DNA of 64,000 nt from assembly GCF_016907555.1 (NCBI RefSeq), contig NZ_JAFBCE010000001.1, positions 2,232,001 to 2,296,000 on the forward strand, read 5' to 3'. This DNA comes from Microbacterium laevaniformans. GTDB lineage: Bacteria > Actinomycetota > Actinomycetes > Actinomycetales > Microbacteriaceae. The notes below the pieces were generated by a model. It had not been told where the DNA came from, searched no databases, and saw only the letters and a program-made list of their open reading frames with translations. The translations under genes were made by a program, and so were the position numbers. Positions 52,916 through 62,000 of this stretch are shown here, in pieces; positions within the stretch are counted from its first letter, which is position 1, and the number at the start of each line of letters is the position of its first letter.

Positions 52916-53911
52916 ATGCCGCACCTGCCGACGGACCGTGCCACCACCCGGTCACCGCTTCCGCTCGTCACCTCCGCCGAGGCCCGCGTGCTGCGGCTGG
53001 CGGTGGCCGGTCCCGGTTTCGTGCGGGTGCGCTGCGGCGTGTACGTGGATGCCGCCGCGGCGGCGCGGCTGGCGCCGTGGCAGCGGTATGCGCTGCGGGT
53101 GCACGCCTTCGCGCTCGTCCACCCGGATGCCGTGCTGTGCCTGGAGTCCGCCGCGGTGCTGCTCGGCCTGCCGCTGTTCGGCGAGGCGCGCGACATCCAC
53201 GTGTTCGATCCGGACCGCACGGCGTCGCGACGGTTCGGCGACGTGTGCGTGCACACCAGCACGGACGCGCGGGAGGTCGTGAGCGTCGACGGCATCCTGT
53301 GCACCTCGCCGACGGATGCCGTCATCGATCTCGCCCGCGTGCTCCCGCCCGCGCAGGCGCTCGCCGTCGTGGATGCCGCGATCTCGCCCCGACAGGGCGG
53401 CGCTCTCGTCGTCGACGACCTCCGGGAGCGCGCCGCGTCGCAGGCCTCCCGCCGGGGCGTCGCGCGGCTGGCGTGGGCCTGGGCGCACGCGGACGCGCGC
53501 GCCGAGTCGCCCGGCGAGAGCGTCAGCCGCGCCGTCATCCGCTGGTGCGGCTTCGAAGACCCGGTGCTGCAGGCCGAGTTCCGCTACGAGGGGGTCACGG
53601 ACCGCACGGACTTCCTGTTCCCGTCGAGCCGCACGGTGGGCGAGAGCGACGGCTGGGGCAAGTACGGCATCGACGACGGCGACGCGCCAGCGGCGGCCGC
53701 GCGGCGTTTCCGCGACGAGAAGCGCCGCGAGGACCGTCTGCGCCGCGCGGGGCATCCGGTCGCACGCTGGGAGATGGCGGACGCGGTGCGGGTCGAGCCG
53801 TTGGCGACCGCCCTGCAGCGCGCGGCCGTCCGGCTCGTCCGCCCGCGCGACCGCGCCGGACTGGCGAGCCTGCGCCAGACGCCCCGTACCCTCCCTCACC
53901 GACCGCAGTGA
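52916..53911 (+). CDS. AbiEi-like protein with Vsr/PD-(D/E)XK-type nuclease domain
   Basis: A 331-residue protein related in layout to the one at 4705-5541: N-terminal AbiEi-like winged-helix and linker (VLRLAVAGPGFVRVRCGVYVDA ... CLESAAVLLGLPLF), then a C-terminal nuclease-like domain with GESVSRAVIRW, TDFLFPSSRTVGESDGWGKYG and EKRREDRLRRAGHPVARWEM. Here the acidic pair (E-x-D) and following Lys look intact. Function unknown. ATG 52916 is six bases after CATGAT; a GTG at 52895 would lie upstream of that hexamer. GAGAAACC palindromes flank both sides, the downstream one overlapping the stop codon. Confidence 0.72.
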   Translation: MPHLPTDRATTRSPLPLVTSAEARVLRLAVAGPGFVRVRCGVYVDAAAAARLAPWQRYALRVHAFALVHPDAVLCLESAAVLLGLPLFGEARDIHVFDPDRTASRRFGDVCVHTSTDAREVVSVDGILCTSPTDAVIDLARVLPPAQALAVVDAAISPRQGGALVVDDLRERAASQASRRGVARLAWAWAHADARAESPGESVSRAVIRWCGFEDPVLQAEFRYEGVTDRTDFLFPSSRTVGESDGWGKYGIDDGDAPAAAARRFRDEKRREDRLRRAGHPVARWEMADAVRVEPLATALQRAAVRLVRPRDRAGLASLRQTPRTLPHRPQ

Positions 53912-53974
53912 GAAACCACAACGGCGACGACACACACCTGCAGTGGTGGTTTCTCGTATCGAAGGTGGTTTCTC
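53910..53974. repeat. Palindromic element D (GAGAAACC family)
   Basis: Left arm GAGAAACCAC (53910-53919) begins inside the TGA stop of the AbiEi/Vsr gene. Two right arms GTGGTTTCTC follow (53946-53955 and 53965-53974). Arms are identical to element C upstream of the gene, so the gene is bracketed by the same family. A weaker remnant (GAGAAACCAC at 54870-54879, imperfect GGTTTC at 54901) lies beyond proC. Confidence 0.82.
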
Positions 53975-54001
53975 GCGGGCGGGGGCGAGGGGGGCAGGGG
54001 G

Positions 54002-54835
54002 TCAGGCGCCGGCGGCCATCTCCTTGGCGCGGGCGAGGGCGGCGTCGGTCGCCTCGGCGAACACGCCGTCCAGGCGGGCGCCCTGCAGCACCGCGATCGC
54101 ACGCTCGGTCGTGCCCTTGGGACTGGTGACGCGCCGGCGCAGCTCGGCGGGGTCCTCCCCCGTGGCATCCAGCAGCGCCGCGGCGCCGATGAAGGTCTGC
54201 TCGGCCATCAGGCGCGCGTCGGCGTCGGAGAAACCCTTGCCGCGTGCGGCCTCGGTGAGCTCCTCGACCAGCAGGAAGAAGTAGGCCGGACCCGACCCCG
54301 AGATCGTCGACAGGGCGTCGATCTGCGACTCGGGCACCTCGATGACCGCCCCGCACGTCTCGAACAGCCGGCGCACCAGCGCCAGCTCGTCCGCGGATGC
54401 CGTGGGGCCCGCCGACAGGCCGGTCACCGCCTTGCCGACCACCGCGGGGGTGTTCGGCATGGAGCGGATCACCGAGACCTCTTCACCCACGATGGACGCG
54501 AATGTCGCGATCGTGACACCCGCGGCGAGGCTCACGATGATCGTCCCCGGACGCAGCACGGGCGCGATCTCGCGGAGCAGATCGGGCACCATCACCGGCT
54601 TCACACCGATGAGCACGATGTCGGCGGCTGCGGCGGCAGCCGTGTTCGCGTCGCCGTCGGCCTCGAGCGAAAGGCTCGTGACGCCGTCGAGTCCCACCAA
54701 GGCGTCAGCGCGCACGGCGGTGCGGTTGGTCACGGTGATCGCGGGGGCATCACCCGAGCGGACGAGGCCCTGCAAGATCGCGCCTCCCATCGAGCCGGCA
54801 CCGAGGATCGCGATCGAAGGGAGGGGGGAAGCCAT
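54002..54835 (-). CDS. proC: Pyrroline-5-carboxylate reductase
   Basis: A 277-residue NAD(P)H enzyme that makes proline from pyrroline-5-carboxylate. Rossmann motif IAILGAGSMGGAILQGLV at the N-terminus; C-terminal P5CR signature SGSGPAYFFLLVEELTEAARGKG and LRRRVTSPKGTTERAIAVL. ATG 54835 is followed directly by MASPLPSIAIL; GAGGAT lies six bases upstream, a poor match to TANNNT. A degenerate GAGAAACC element sits about 35 bp upstream. Confidence 0.93.
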   Translation of the reverse strand: MASPLPSIAILGAGSMGGAILQGLVRSGDAPAITVTNRTAVRADALVGLDGVTSLSLEADGDANTAAAAAADIVLIGVKPVMVPDLLREIAPVLRPGTIIVSLAAGVTIATFASIVGEEVSVIRSMPNTPAVVGKAVTGLSAGPTASADELALVRRLFETCGAVIEVPESQIDALSTISGSGPAYFFLLVEELTEAARGKGFSDADARLMAEQTFIGAAALLDATGEDPAELRRRVTSPKGTTERAIAVLQGARLDGVFAEATDAALARAKEMAAGA

Positions 54836-54988
54836 GCCCTCATCCTCGCAGAGGAACGAGCGGCCTGCAGAGAAACCACTCATCCGTGCTCGGCTGCGCC
54901 GGTTTCCCCGCTGGGGGTACCCGTGATCGACGGGGTCGCCGCCGCCGTGCGGTGGGCAGAGAGCCTGACGGCCCTCGGCAGACCCACC

Positions 54989-55007
54989 CGTACGGCAGGG
55001 CCGTACG
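54989..55007. promoter_or_regulatory. Perfect inverted repeat, possible operator
   Basis: CGTACGGC-AGG-GCCGTACG, a perfect 8-bp inverted repeat with a 3-bp centre, in the 279-bp gap between proC and the divergent hydrolase gene (start 55115). Size and symmetry suit a dimeric repressor. The rest of the gap holds only the degenerate GAGAAACC element and the TAGGAT promoter hexamer (55103-55108). Confidence 0.45.
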
Positions 55008-55114
55008 CACCTCGGGACCACGAGAACGCATGGTCGGGTCCGCCGCTCGGCGCACTCCGACTCTTCACCTGAGAGTCCGTTCATGACGACAGGTCGTCGG
55101 AGTAGGATGCGGTC

Positions 55115-56227
55115 ATGACGCTCCTCGACGGCATCACCTCCCGGATCATCGACACAGAGCGCCTGCGCGTCGGCATCCTCGAACGCGTCGGCGACAACCC
55201 GGCCGCGACCGCGGACCAGACCGTGATCCTGGTGCACGGCAACGTGTCGTCGAGCCTGTTCTGGCAGGAGCTCATGCAGGATCTGCCCAGCGATCTGCGG
55301 ATCATCGCCGTCGATCTGCGCGGGTTCGGCAACACCGAGAGCGCGCCCGTCGACGCCACCCGCGGCGTCCGCGACTTCAGCGACGACGTGTTCGCCACGC
55401 TGCAGGTGCTGGGCATCGACACGGCGCACCTCGTCGGGTGGTCCATGGGAGGAGGCGTGGTCATGCAGTACGCCATCGACCACCCCGTGCGCTCGCTCAC
55501 CTTGCAGGCGCCGGTCTCGCCCTACGGCTTCGGGGGCACCCGCCGCGACGGATCGCGGGTGACCGCCGACGACGCCGGCTGCGGCGCGGGCGGCGCCAAC
55601 CCCGACTTCGTGCAGCGACTCACCGACCGCGACATGACCGACGAGGCACCGACGTCGCCGCGCAGCGTCTTCCGCTCCGGCTATGTCGCACCGGGATACA
55701 CGAGCGCGCACGAGGACATCTGGGTGGAGTCGATGAACACCACCTCCACGGCCACCGGCAACTACCCCGGCGACAGCGTCGCCAGCGAGAACTGGCCCGG
55801 GTTCGCCGCCGGACGCCTGGGCGTGCTGAACACCATGGCGCCGCAGTACTTCAACACCTCGAGCATCGTGGACATCACCCCCAAGCCTCCCGTCCTCTGG
55901 GTGCGCGGCTCGGCCGACGCGATCGTCTCCGATGCCTCCTTCTTCGACATCAACCACCTCGGCGCCCTCGGGGTGATCCCGGGGTGGCCGGGCGCCGAGT
56001 CCGCACCCGCGCAGGAGATGGTGTCGCAAACCCGCGACGTGCTGGATGCCTACCAAGCGGCGGGAGGCGCCGTCACCGAACTGGTCTTCGAGGGCGTCGG
56101 CCACGCGCCGCACCTGGAGCGCCCCGCGGAGTTCCGTCGCGCCCTGCTGGAGAACATCGGCTACATCGGCCGTCGGGCCGACCCCGCCCCGCCCACCGAG
56201 GCGATCATCCTCAGCTCCTCGGACTGA
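55115..56227 (+). CDS. Alpha/beta hydrolase (epoxide hydrolase/lactonase-like)
   Basis: A 370-residue alpha/beta-hydrolase-fold enzyme: oxyanion region VILVHGNVSSSLFWQELM, VDLRGFGNTESAP, nucleophile elbow GWSMGGGVVMQYA (Ser), late acid in WVRGSADAIVSD and catalytic His in VFEGVGHAPHLERP. A ~110-residue cap domain lies between. No signal peptide. ATG 55115 is six bases after TAGGAT. It is not obviously MenH, although that step is otherwise missing from the window; substrate unknown. Confidence 0.85.
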   Translation: MTLLDGITSRIIDTERLRVGILERVGDNPAATADQTVILVHGNVSSSLFWQELMQDLPSDLRIIAVDLRGFGNTESAPVDATRGVRDFSDDVFATLQVLGIDTAHLVGWSMGGGVVMQYAIDHPVRSLTLQAPVSPYGFGGTRRDGSRVTADDAGCGAGGANPDFVQRLTDRDMTDEAPTSPRSVFRSGYVAPGYTSAHEDIWVESMNTTSTATGNYPGDSVASENWPGFAAGRLGVLNTMAPQYFNTSSIVDITPKPPVLWVRGSADAIVSDASFFDINHLGALGVIPGWPGAESAPAQEMVSQTRDVLDAYQAAGGAVTELVFEGVGHAPHLERPAEFRRALLENIGYIGRRADPAPPTEAIILSSSD

Positions 56228-56240
56228 GGCAGGGACCTCC

Positions 56241-56708
56241 TCAACGGCGGGCGTCGAAGAAGGTGCGCAGCAGGGCGCGCGCGTCGTCCTCCAGGATGCC
56301 GCCGACCACTTCGGCCCGCACCGGCAGCCGCCGGTCACGTAGCACGTCGTACACCGATCCCGCGGCGCCCGCCTTCTCGTCCCACGCGCCGAACACGACC
56401 CGGCCGACGCGAGCCTGCAGGATCGCGCCCGCGCACATCAGACACGGCTCGAGGGTCACGGTCAGCGTGCACCCCTCGAGGTTCCACGACCCGACGGATG
56501 CCGCGGCCTGCCGGAGGGCCACGACCTCCGCATGGGCGGTGGGGTCGGCGGTCGCCTCCCGCAGGTTGAGACCTTCACCGATCGCCGCGCCCCCCGCATC
56601 CACGACGACCGCGCCCACCGGGATCTCTCCCGCGTCCGCCGCGCGAGCGGCCAGTGCAAGGGCACGACGCATCACCGTCTCGTCGTCGGCACGCACGGGC
56701 AGGCTCAT
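56241..56708 (-). CDS. tadA: tRNA-specific adenosine deaminase TadA
   Basis: A 155-residue zinc deaminase that converts A34 to inosine in tRNA-Arg(ACG). Catalytic HAE (59-61) and PCLMC (88-92) give the zinc ligands His59, Cys89, Cys92 and the proton-shuttling Glu61. ATG 56708 is six bases after TACGCT on the minus strand; an earlier in-frame start at 56732 would run across the upp promoter. Divergent from upp with 22 bp between start codons. Confidence 0.93.
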   Translation of the reverse strand: MSLPVRADDETVMRRALALAARAADAGEIPVGAVVVDAGGAAIGEGLNLREATADPTAHAEVVALRQAAASVGSWNLEGCTLTVTLEPCLMCAGAILQARVGRVVFGAWDEKAGAAGSVYDVLRDRRLPVRAEVVGGILEDDARALLRTFFDARR

Positions 56709-56714
56709 GCCTTC

Positions 56715-56724
56715 AGCGTAGGCT
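56715..56724. promoter_or_regulatory. Overlapping divergent -10 elements of tadA and upp
   Basis: AGCGTAGGCT contains TACGCT on the minus strand (complement 56715-56720) and TAGGCT on the plus strand (56719-56724), sharing the central TA. Each hexamer is exactly six bases from its start codon (tadA ATG 56708; upp ATG 56731). This is a symmetric bidirectional promoter serving two leaderless genes. Confidence 0.7.
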
Positions 56725-56730
56725 GAGATC

Positions 56731-57363
56731 ATGCGCGTGCACGTTGCCGATCACCCCCTCATCACCCACAAGCTCACCGTGCTGCGCGACGAGCGCACAC
56801 CATCTCCGGTGTTCCGACAGCTCACCGAAGAGCTGTTGACCCTGCTCGCGTATGAGGCGACCCGCGGCGTGCGCGTCGAAGAGGTCGAGATCCAGACCCC
56901 GGTGACCACCACGACCGGCGTGCGCATCTCGGAGCCGCGACCGCTGGTGGTGCCGATCCTCCGCGCCGGCCTCGGCATGCTCGACGGCATGGTGAAGCTG
57001 CTGCCCACCGCCGAGATCGGCTTCCTGGGCATGGCGCGCAACGAGCAGACCCTGCAGCCCTACACGTACGCCGAGCGCCTTCCCGACGACCTCAGCGACC
57101 GCCAGTGCTTCGTTCTCGACCCGATGCTCGCGACCGGTGGATCGCTCGGCGCGGCGATCGACTTCCTCTTCGCCCGCGGCGCGCAGGACGTGACCGCGAT
57201 CTGCATCCTCGGCGCGCCCGAGGGCGTCGCGAAGATCGAGGAGCTCGTGGGCGAGCGCGACGTGACCCTCGTGCTCGGTGCGCTCGACGAGCGCCTGAAC
57301 GAGAAGGGCTACATCGTTCCCGGCCTCGGCGACGCCGGCGACCGCCTCTACGGCACGGTCTGA
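56731..57363 (+). CDS. upp: Uracil phosphoribosyltransferase
   Basis: A 210-residue salvage enzyme making UMP from uracil and PRPP. Conserved [18 protein letters not shown] at the N-terminus, [14 protein letters not shown], the PRPP loop [14 protein letters not shown] near residue 130, and [16 protein letters not shown] at the C-terminus for uracil binding. ATG 56731 is six bases after TAGGCT. Converges with corA across a 70-bp gap containing a 20-bp inverted repeat. Confidence 0.95.
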   Translation: MRVHVADHPLITHKLTVLRDERTPSPVFRQLTEELLTLLAYEATRGVRVEEVEIQTPVTTTTGVRISEPRPLVVPILRAGLGMLDGMVKLLPTAEIGFLGMARNEQTLQPYTYAERLPDDLSDRQCFVLDPMLATGGSLGAAIDFLFARGAQDVTAICILGAPEGVAKIEELVGERDVTLVLGALDERLNEKGYIVPGLGDAGDRLYGTV

Positions 57364-57368
57364 GCGGC

Positions 57369-57427
57369 TTCATCCGCCCCGTGTCGTCGCTATCGGATGC
57401 CGAGAGTGACGCAACGGGACGGACGAA
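57369..57427. terminator. Inverted repeat between convergent upp and corA (candidate bidirectional terminator)
   Basis: Arms at 57369-57388 (TTCATCCGCCCCGTGTCGTC) and 57408-57427 are inverted over 20 bp with four mismatches, around a 19-bp loop. It fills most of the gap between the two stops. No T-run follows on either strand, so it could be a terminator or another member of the palindromic-element set. Confidence 0.5.
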
Positions 57428-57433
57428 TGAGGC

Positions 57434-58435
57434 TCACAACCACCGACGCCGCTTGAAGATCAGGTAGAGCACGGTGGGGAAAGCCACCATCACGCCGAGA
57501 GCGACGGGGTAGCCGTACTCCCAGTGCAGCTCGGGCATCACGTCGAAGTTCATGCCGTAGACGGTGCCGATCAGCGTGGGCGCGAAGATGATCGCCGCCC
57601 ACGAGGAGATCTTCTTCACCTGTTCGTTCTGGGCCAGATTCACCTCGGTCTGGCGCCGCGAGACGAGCGCGGAATGCACGATGAGCGCCTTGTCGAGCAC
57701 GGCACGGAAGCCGTCGATGCGCTCGGTGACGCGGAGGGCATGGTCGCGGACATCGCGCAGCCGCCGCTGCAACTCGATGTCGACGTGGTACGCGTCGTGG
57801 CCGCGCTGCAGCCATTCGATGATCGGCACCAGCGGGTGGGTGGCTCGCGCGAAGCGGTTCAGCTCGCCCGACAGCTCGTAGATGCGGCGCGAGAGGGCAT
57901 CGTCGTCGGCGTCTCCGAACAGGTCGTCCTCGATCTCGTCGATGTCGTTCTCGATGCCGGCCACCAGAGGCTCGTACTCGTCGACGACACGGTCGAGTAC
58001 GGCGTACAGCACCGCTTCCGATCCCAGCGCCAGCAGTTCCGGCTGCTGTTCGAGGCGCCGCCGCACGGCCCCGAGATCGGGCGATTCGGCGTGACGGATG
58101 GTGATGACGAAGTCGGGGCCGACGAACAGATGCAGCTCGCCGATGTCGAGCTCTTCGCGCTCGTCGTCGTAGCGCGCGGGACGCAGCACGACGAACAGCG
58201 TGTCGCCGTACCGCTCGACCTTCGAACGCTGGTGACCCAGAGCCGCGTCCTCGATGGCGAGGGGATGCAGTTCGAACTCCGTCGCGACGGAGGCCAACTC
58301 TTCGTCCGACGGACGGTACAGGCCGATCCACGCGAAACCCGCGTGCGCTTCCTGGAGGGCATAGGCCTCGTCGAGCGAGGCGGGGGTGGCGACGCGCACG
58401 CCGTCCTTGTAGACGGCGTTGTCGATCAGGGTCAT
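57434..58435 (-). CDS. corA: CorA-family magnesium/cobalt transporter
   Basis: A 333-residue CorA-type channel: a long cytoplasmic alpha/beta and helical domain, then two C-terminal helices with the YGMNFDVMPE signature (GMN pore motif) after the first. ATG 58435 follows GAGGAGAGACCC. Upstream is a leader of about 190 nt with a promoter-like TATACT, a stem-loop and an 18-codon ORF, which may control the gene. Confidence 0.92.
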   Translation of the reverse strand: MTLIDNAVYKDGVRVATPASLDEAYALQEAHAGFAWIGLYRPSDEELASVATEFELHPLAIEDAALGHQRSKVERYGDTLFVVLRPARYDDEREELDIGELHLFVGPDFVITIRHAESPDLGAVRRRLEQQPELLALGSEAVLYAVLDRVVDEYEPLVAGIENDIDEIEDDLFGDADDDALSRRIYELSGELNRFARATHPLVPIIEWLQRGHDAYHVDIELQRRLRDVRDHALRVTERIDGFRAVLDKALIVHSALVSRRQTEVNLAQNEQVKKISSWAAIIFAPTLIGTVYGMNFDVMPELHWEYGYPVALGVMVAFPTVLYLIFKRRRWL

Positions 58436-58511
58436 GGGTCTCTCCTCGAGGACACGCGGTCGCCGGGCGCCGCGAACGGGCACGCACGAAAGCGCCGCGG
58501 GTGCGCCGGCC

Positions 58512-58568
58512 TCAGAACGAGAGGATGCCGGCGGCGAGCACCGCGGCGCGGCTACTATCGTCTGCCAT
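58512..58568 (-). CDS. Putative 18-residue leader peptide upstream of corA
   Basis: ATG at 58568 opens the frame MADDSSRAAVLAAGILSF and stops at TGA (58512-58514), 76 bp before corA. GGTGAG lies a few bases upstream as a ribosome site. It lies inside the presumed corA transcript, so it could be a regulatory leader peptide. No homologue is known to me. Confidence 0.4.
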   Translation of the reverse strand: MADDSSRAAVLAAGILSF

Positions 58569-58591
58569 GGTGTCTCACCGCCTCTGATCGC

Positions 58592-58644
58592 GGCTCGTCG
58601 TGATCGGATGCACGGGGACGAGCCTCGGGGAGTATATCCCCCGA
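58592..58644 (-). promoter_or_regulatory. corA leader: palindromic promoter and 5' stem-loop
   Basis: On the minus strand TCGGGGGATATACTCCCCGA (complement 58625-58644) is a perfect 6-bp-armed palindrome enclosing a TATACT -10-like hexamer, so a dimeric regulator could cover the promoter. Just downstream, GGCTCGTC (complement 58617-58624) and GACGAGCC (complement 58592-58599) form a perfect 8-bp stem with a 17-nt loop. The remaining gap to DUF3467 (58645-58695) shows nothing further. Confidence 0.5.
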
Positions 58645-58695
58645 AGATGACCGGCGCGCGGTCGAGACCGGTCGCGGCCCCGGGCGACGGTATCG

Positions 58696-58995
58696 TCACC
58701 CTTCGGCGCGTCGCCCGGTCTCCTGCTCCCAGAACTCCAGCTGCTGGGTGAGCGCTTTCGCCAGCTCGAACACCTGCTGCGGGGGGATGCGCACTCGCTG
58801 CACCACCCGAGCGGGCACGACCGTGACGGGCGCACCGTCGGCATCCGCCCCGGCCTGCGGAGGCCGCACGAGAGAGACGAAGTCCATCACGAACACGTCG
58901 GGCGTGTGCCACACGTTCGCGAAGTCGGCGAAGCTGCCGGCGATCACCTCCGGCGGCAGATCGATCTCAAACTGCCGGGGCATCTCATCGCTCAT
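58696..58995 (-). CDS. DUF3467 protein
   Basis: A 99-residue protein of the DUF3467 family: FEIDLPPEVIAGSFADFANVWHTPDVFVMDFVSL and a C-terminal VVQRVRIPPQQVFELAKALTQQLEFWE. The family is widespread, cytoplasmic and of unknown function. ATG 58995 follows AGGAG. It is 78 bp downstream of the helicase-nuclease gene stop region in opposite order (both minus strand), so it may be the next gene of that transcript. Confidence 0.85.
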   Translation of the reverse strand: MSDEMPRQFEIDLPPEVIAGSFADFANVWHTPDVFVMDFVSLVRPPQAGADADGAPVTVVPARVVQRVRIPPQQVFELAKALTQQLEFWEQETGRRAEG

Positions 58996-59073
58996 GTCGT
59001 GCTCCTGTTCGCCACGTCGCGGAGGCGTCGCCCCGCAGAACTCGACCGGTGCGCGTCGACCGATAGGCCGAGT

Positions 59074-62000
59074 CTAGGGCGCGTCCGCGCCGACGAGACG
59101 GGCGAAGGCACTGAGGCGGGCGACACCGTCCGGAGTGCGGGGCAGGTCGTCGAGCAGCCCCGTGCCGTAGACCACGAACGCGGTGTGCTCGGCCCGCGAG
59201 ATGGCCACGTTCAGACGGTTCTGCAGCAGGAGGAACTCGAGCCCTCGCGGTGCATCACGGCCGCTGGATGCCGCGAGCGACACGATCGCGACGGCAGCTT
59301 CCTGACCCTGGAACTTGTCGACCGTTCCGACCGGGATCTCCCCGAGCCCGGCCGCTGCCAGCACGGACTCGACGAGCACCTGCTGCGCGTTGTACGGGGT
59401 GACGACGATCAGATCCGCGGCCGTGAGCGATCGCGGGCGCGCCTGTTCGGATGGCGTCCACGCCCGCCCGAGGAGGTCGCGAGCGAGGGCGAGGACGGCG
59501 TCGGCCTCCTCCGGCGACTGTGTGGCGTTGCCCGCGTGGGTCAGCGGCATGGGGACGACGCCGGCCGCAACGCCGTCGAGGTGACGCCCCGAGGTGGACG
59601 GATGCGCCGCGAGTCGCCCGTCGTAGGACAGTTCGGAGACGGGGGCCGCGACCTCGGGGCGCATCCGGCGCGTCTGTGCGAGGAAGAAGCCGCGATCATC
59701 GGGGACGACCGCGACGCCGTCCATCACCCATCCGAGTGCGGAGGTGTCGACCGGCTCGGGATGGGTGCCCTGGCTCACCTGCGGCAGCTGCTGGGGATCG
59801 CCGAGCAGCAGCAGTCGCTGCGCCGCGACCGACACCGCGATGGTCGAGGCGAGCGAGAACTGTCCGGCTTCGTCGATGACGAGCAGGTCCAGACTCGCGC
59901 GGGGCACGCGTCCGGGGTGGCTCAGGTCCCATACCGTACCGCCGATGACGAACCCGTCCGGGTGTGCCTGGGCGAAGGCCGCATAGCCGTCCTTCGCGAT
60001 GGCGGTGAAACTCTCCGCACCGGATGCCGCGCCCTTCGTCGCCTTCGCGACGCGCTCACCCGGCACCCCCGCATCGACGATGCGCGCGAGCATGTTCTCC
60101 ACGACCGCGTGCGACTGCGCCACCACGCCGACGCGGTATCCCTTCTCGCGGACCAGGCGCGCGACCACGTGCGAACCGACGTAGGTCTTGCCGGTGCCCG
60201 GCGGGCCTTGCACGGCCAGATAGCTGCGGTCGAGATCGTCGACGGCGCGGGCGATCTCGTCGACCGCGTCACCGTCGCCGCGCGCGAGCGTACCCGAGCG
60301 CGTGCGCGGGATTCTGCGCAGCAGCAGGTCGGTCGCGGGGTCGAACGGGAAGTCCGCCGAGCGCAGCGGGGCCGCCTGGATGATCGTGTCGGCCCAGTGA
60401 TCGATCGCCGCCTGCTGCGACCCGGCCTGAGGCGGCGCGGGCGGGGTCGAGGCGATCGGCAGCTCCTGCCAGGTGAATCCGTGGACGGAGTTCTCCTCCA
60501 CGACCATTCCGTCATCGAGGACGTCGACGACGCGGACCGACCGCGCGGCGTGGATCCATCGCGGGCTGGTGTCGATCGGGAACGGTGTCGGCAGCTCGTA
60601 CAGCAGGAAGACCGATCCCCCCGCGGACAGCTTCGTTCCCGGCGCGAGGTCGCCGCGCAGCTCGAGCACCCGGCGCTGGACGCGACCGCCCTCCGGCACG
60701 TGCCAGTCGGTCAGGACCCGGCAGCGATCATGGTCGAAGACGACGACGTCGCGGGTGTCCTCCCAGATCGAGACGGGCTCCCGCAGCCGCAGGAAATGCG
60801 TCGCCCAGAACGTCTTCGCCTCGCGGGGGTAGTAGTCGATCGCCGCCGCGGCGAGCTTCAGCGCGGTGACCGCGGCCTCGTCGGGCGCGTCGTCGGTGTC
60901 GGCGACGCCGGCCATCCGCGTGAGCGCCTCGGCACGCGGCGAGGGCTCGTACGGACGCTCTGCGGCGTCGACATCGGCGGAGGGCATGAGCTTGGCCTCC
61001 CGGGCCCGCTCCACGAGCCAGTTGCGCAAGCGCCGCGTCGAGACGCAGTCGTAGCGGTTGTAGTCGGCGAGGTCATCGAGGATGGCCGCTCCCGCGGCAT
61101 CCTCCCCCGCCGCCATCAGCTCGCGCGCTTCGACGTACTTGACGATCGAATCGTCGCCGCGCTGCACGTCGCTGGTGCGCACCTCGGCGCCCATGTAGAG
61201 CGGCTCGAGCTTCTTGATCGAGTACGAGCGCGACCCCACACGCAGGGCGCGCCGGACGATCGGATAGAGGTCCACGAAGACGCCTTCACGCAGCAGCGTG
61301 TCGACTACGGCCTCGCGCACCCCGTACCGCGCGGCCATCGCCAGCAGGTGCGTCGGCTCGTACGGCGCGTAATGGTAGATGTGCATGCCGGGATGGGTGC
61401 GACGGCGCAGCGCCACCACATCCAGGAAATCCTCGAGCGCCCGCTTCTCCTCTGCGAACGAGTGCGCCCACAGTGCCGCGTACTGCTCGTCGTCGTCGAC
61501 CCACCCGAACAGGTAGTCGATGCCCCACGACGCTCCCCCCGCGTCGGCGGCTTCGGTGTAGAGCGGATCGCCCTCGAAGTCGAAGAACAGGTCGCCGCGG
61601 TCGGGCCGGGGCAGCGCGCCGATCGCCTTCGGAAAGACCACCTCGAAGGTCGGCACCGGCGGCGTGTCCGCGGTCGCCGTCTCGCCCACGCCGCCTGCGG
61701 GGCTGTCCAGCTGCAGACGCGCCTGCGTGCGCAGTCCGGCGAACGTGTCGCCCGACATCCGCTCGGGAACTTCCGTCGCGGCGGCCAGGTCATCGATGGT
61801 GCGGATACCGGCCGCACGCAGCCGATCGCGCTGCACGGGACGCATTCCCGCGACCAGCAACAGGTCGCGGTGCGCGACCACCTCCGCATCGCACGTCGCG
61901 CACCGCCCGCACGCGACGATCCTCAGTTCGCCGCGGTCATCTCCCCACCCGATCGGGGCAGCGTCGACGCCGGCCGCGATGTCACGGTCGGCGATGAGCG

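Noticed and set aside
58592-58644. M-box or yybP-ykoY type metal riboswitch before corA
   Set aside because: The leader is too short and lacks the conserved loops of either class; only a simple stem and a palindrome are visible.
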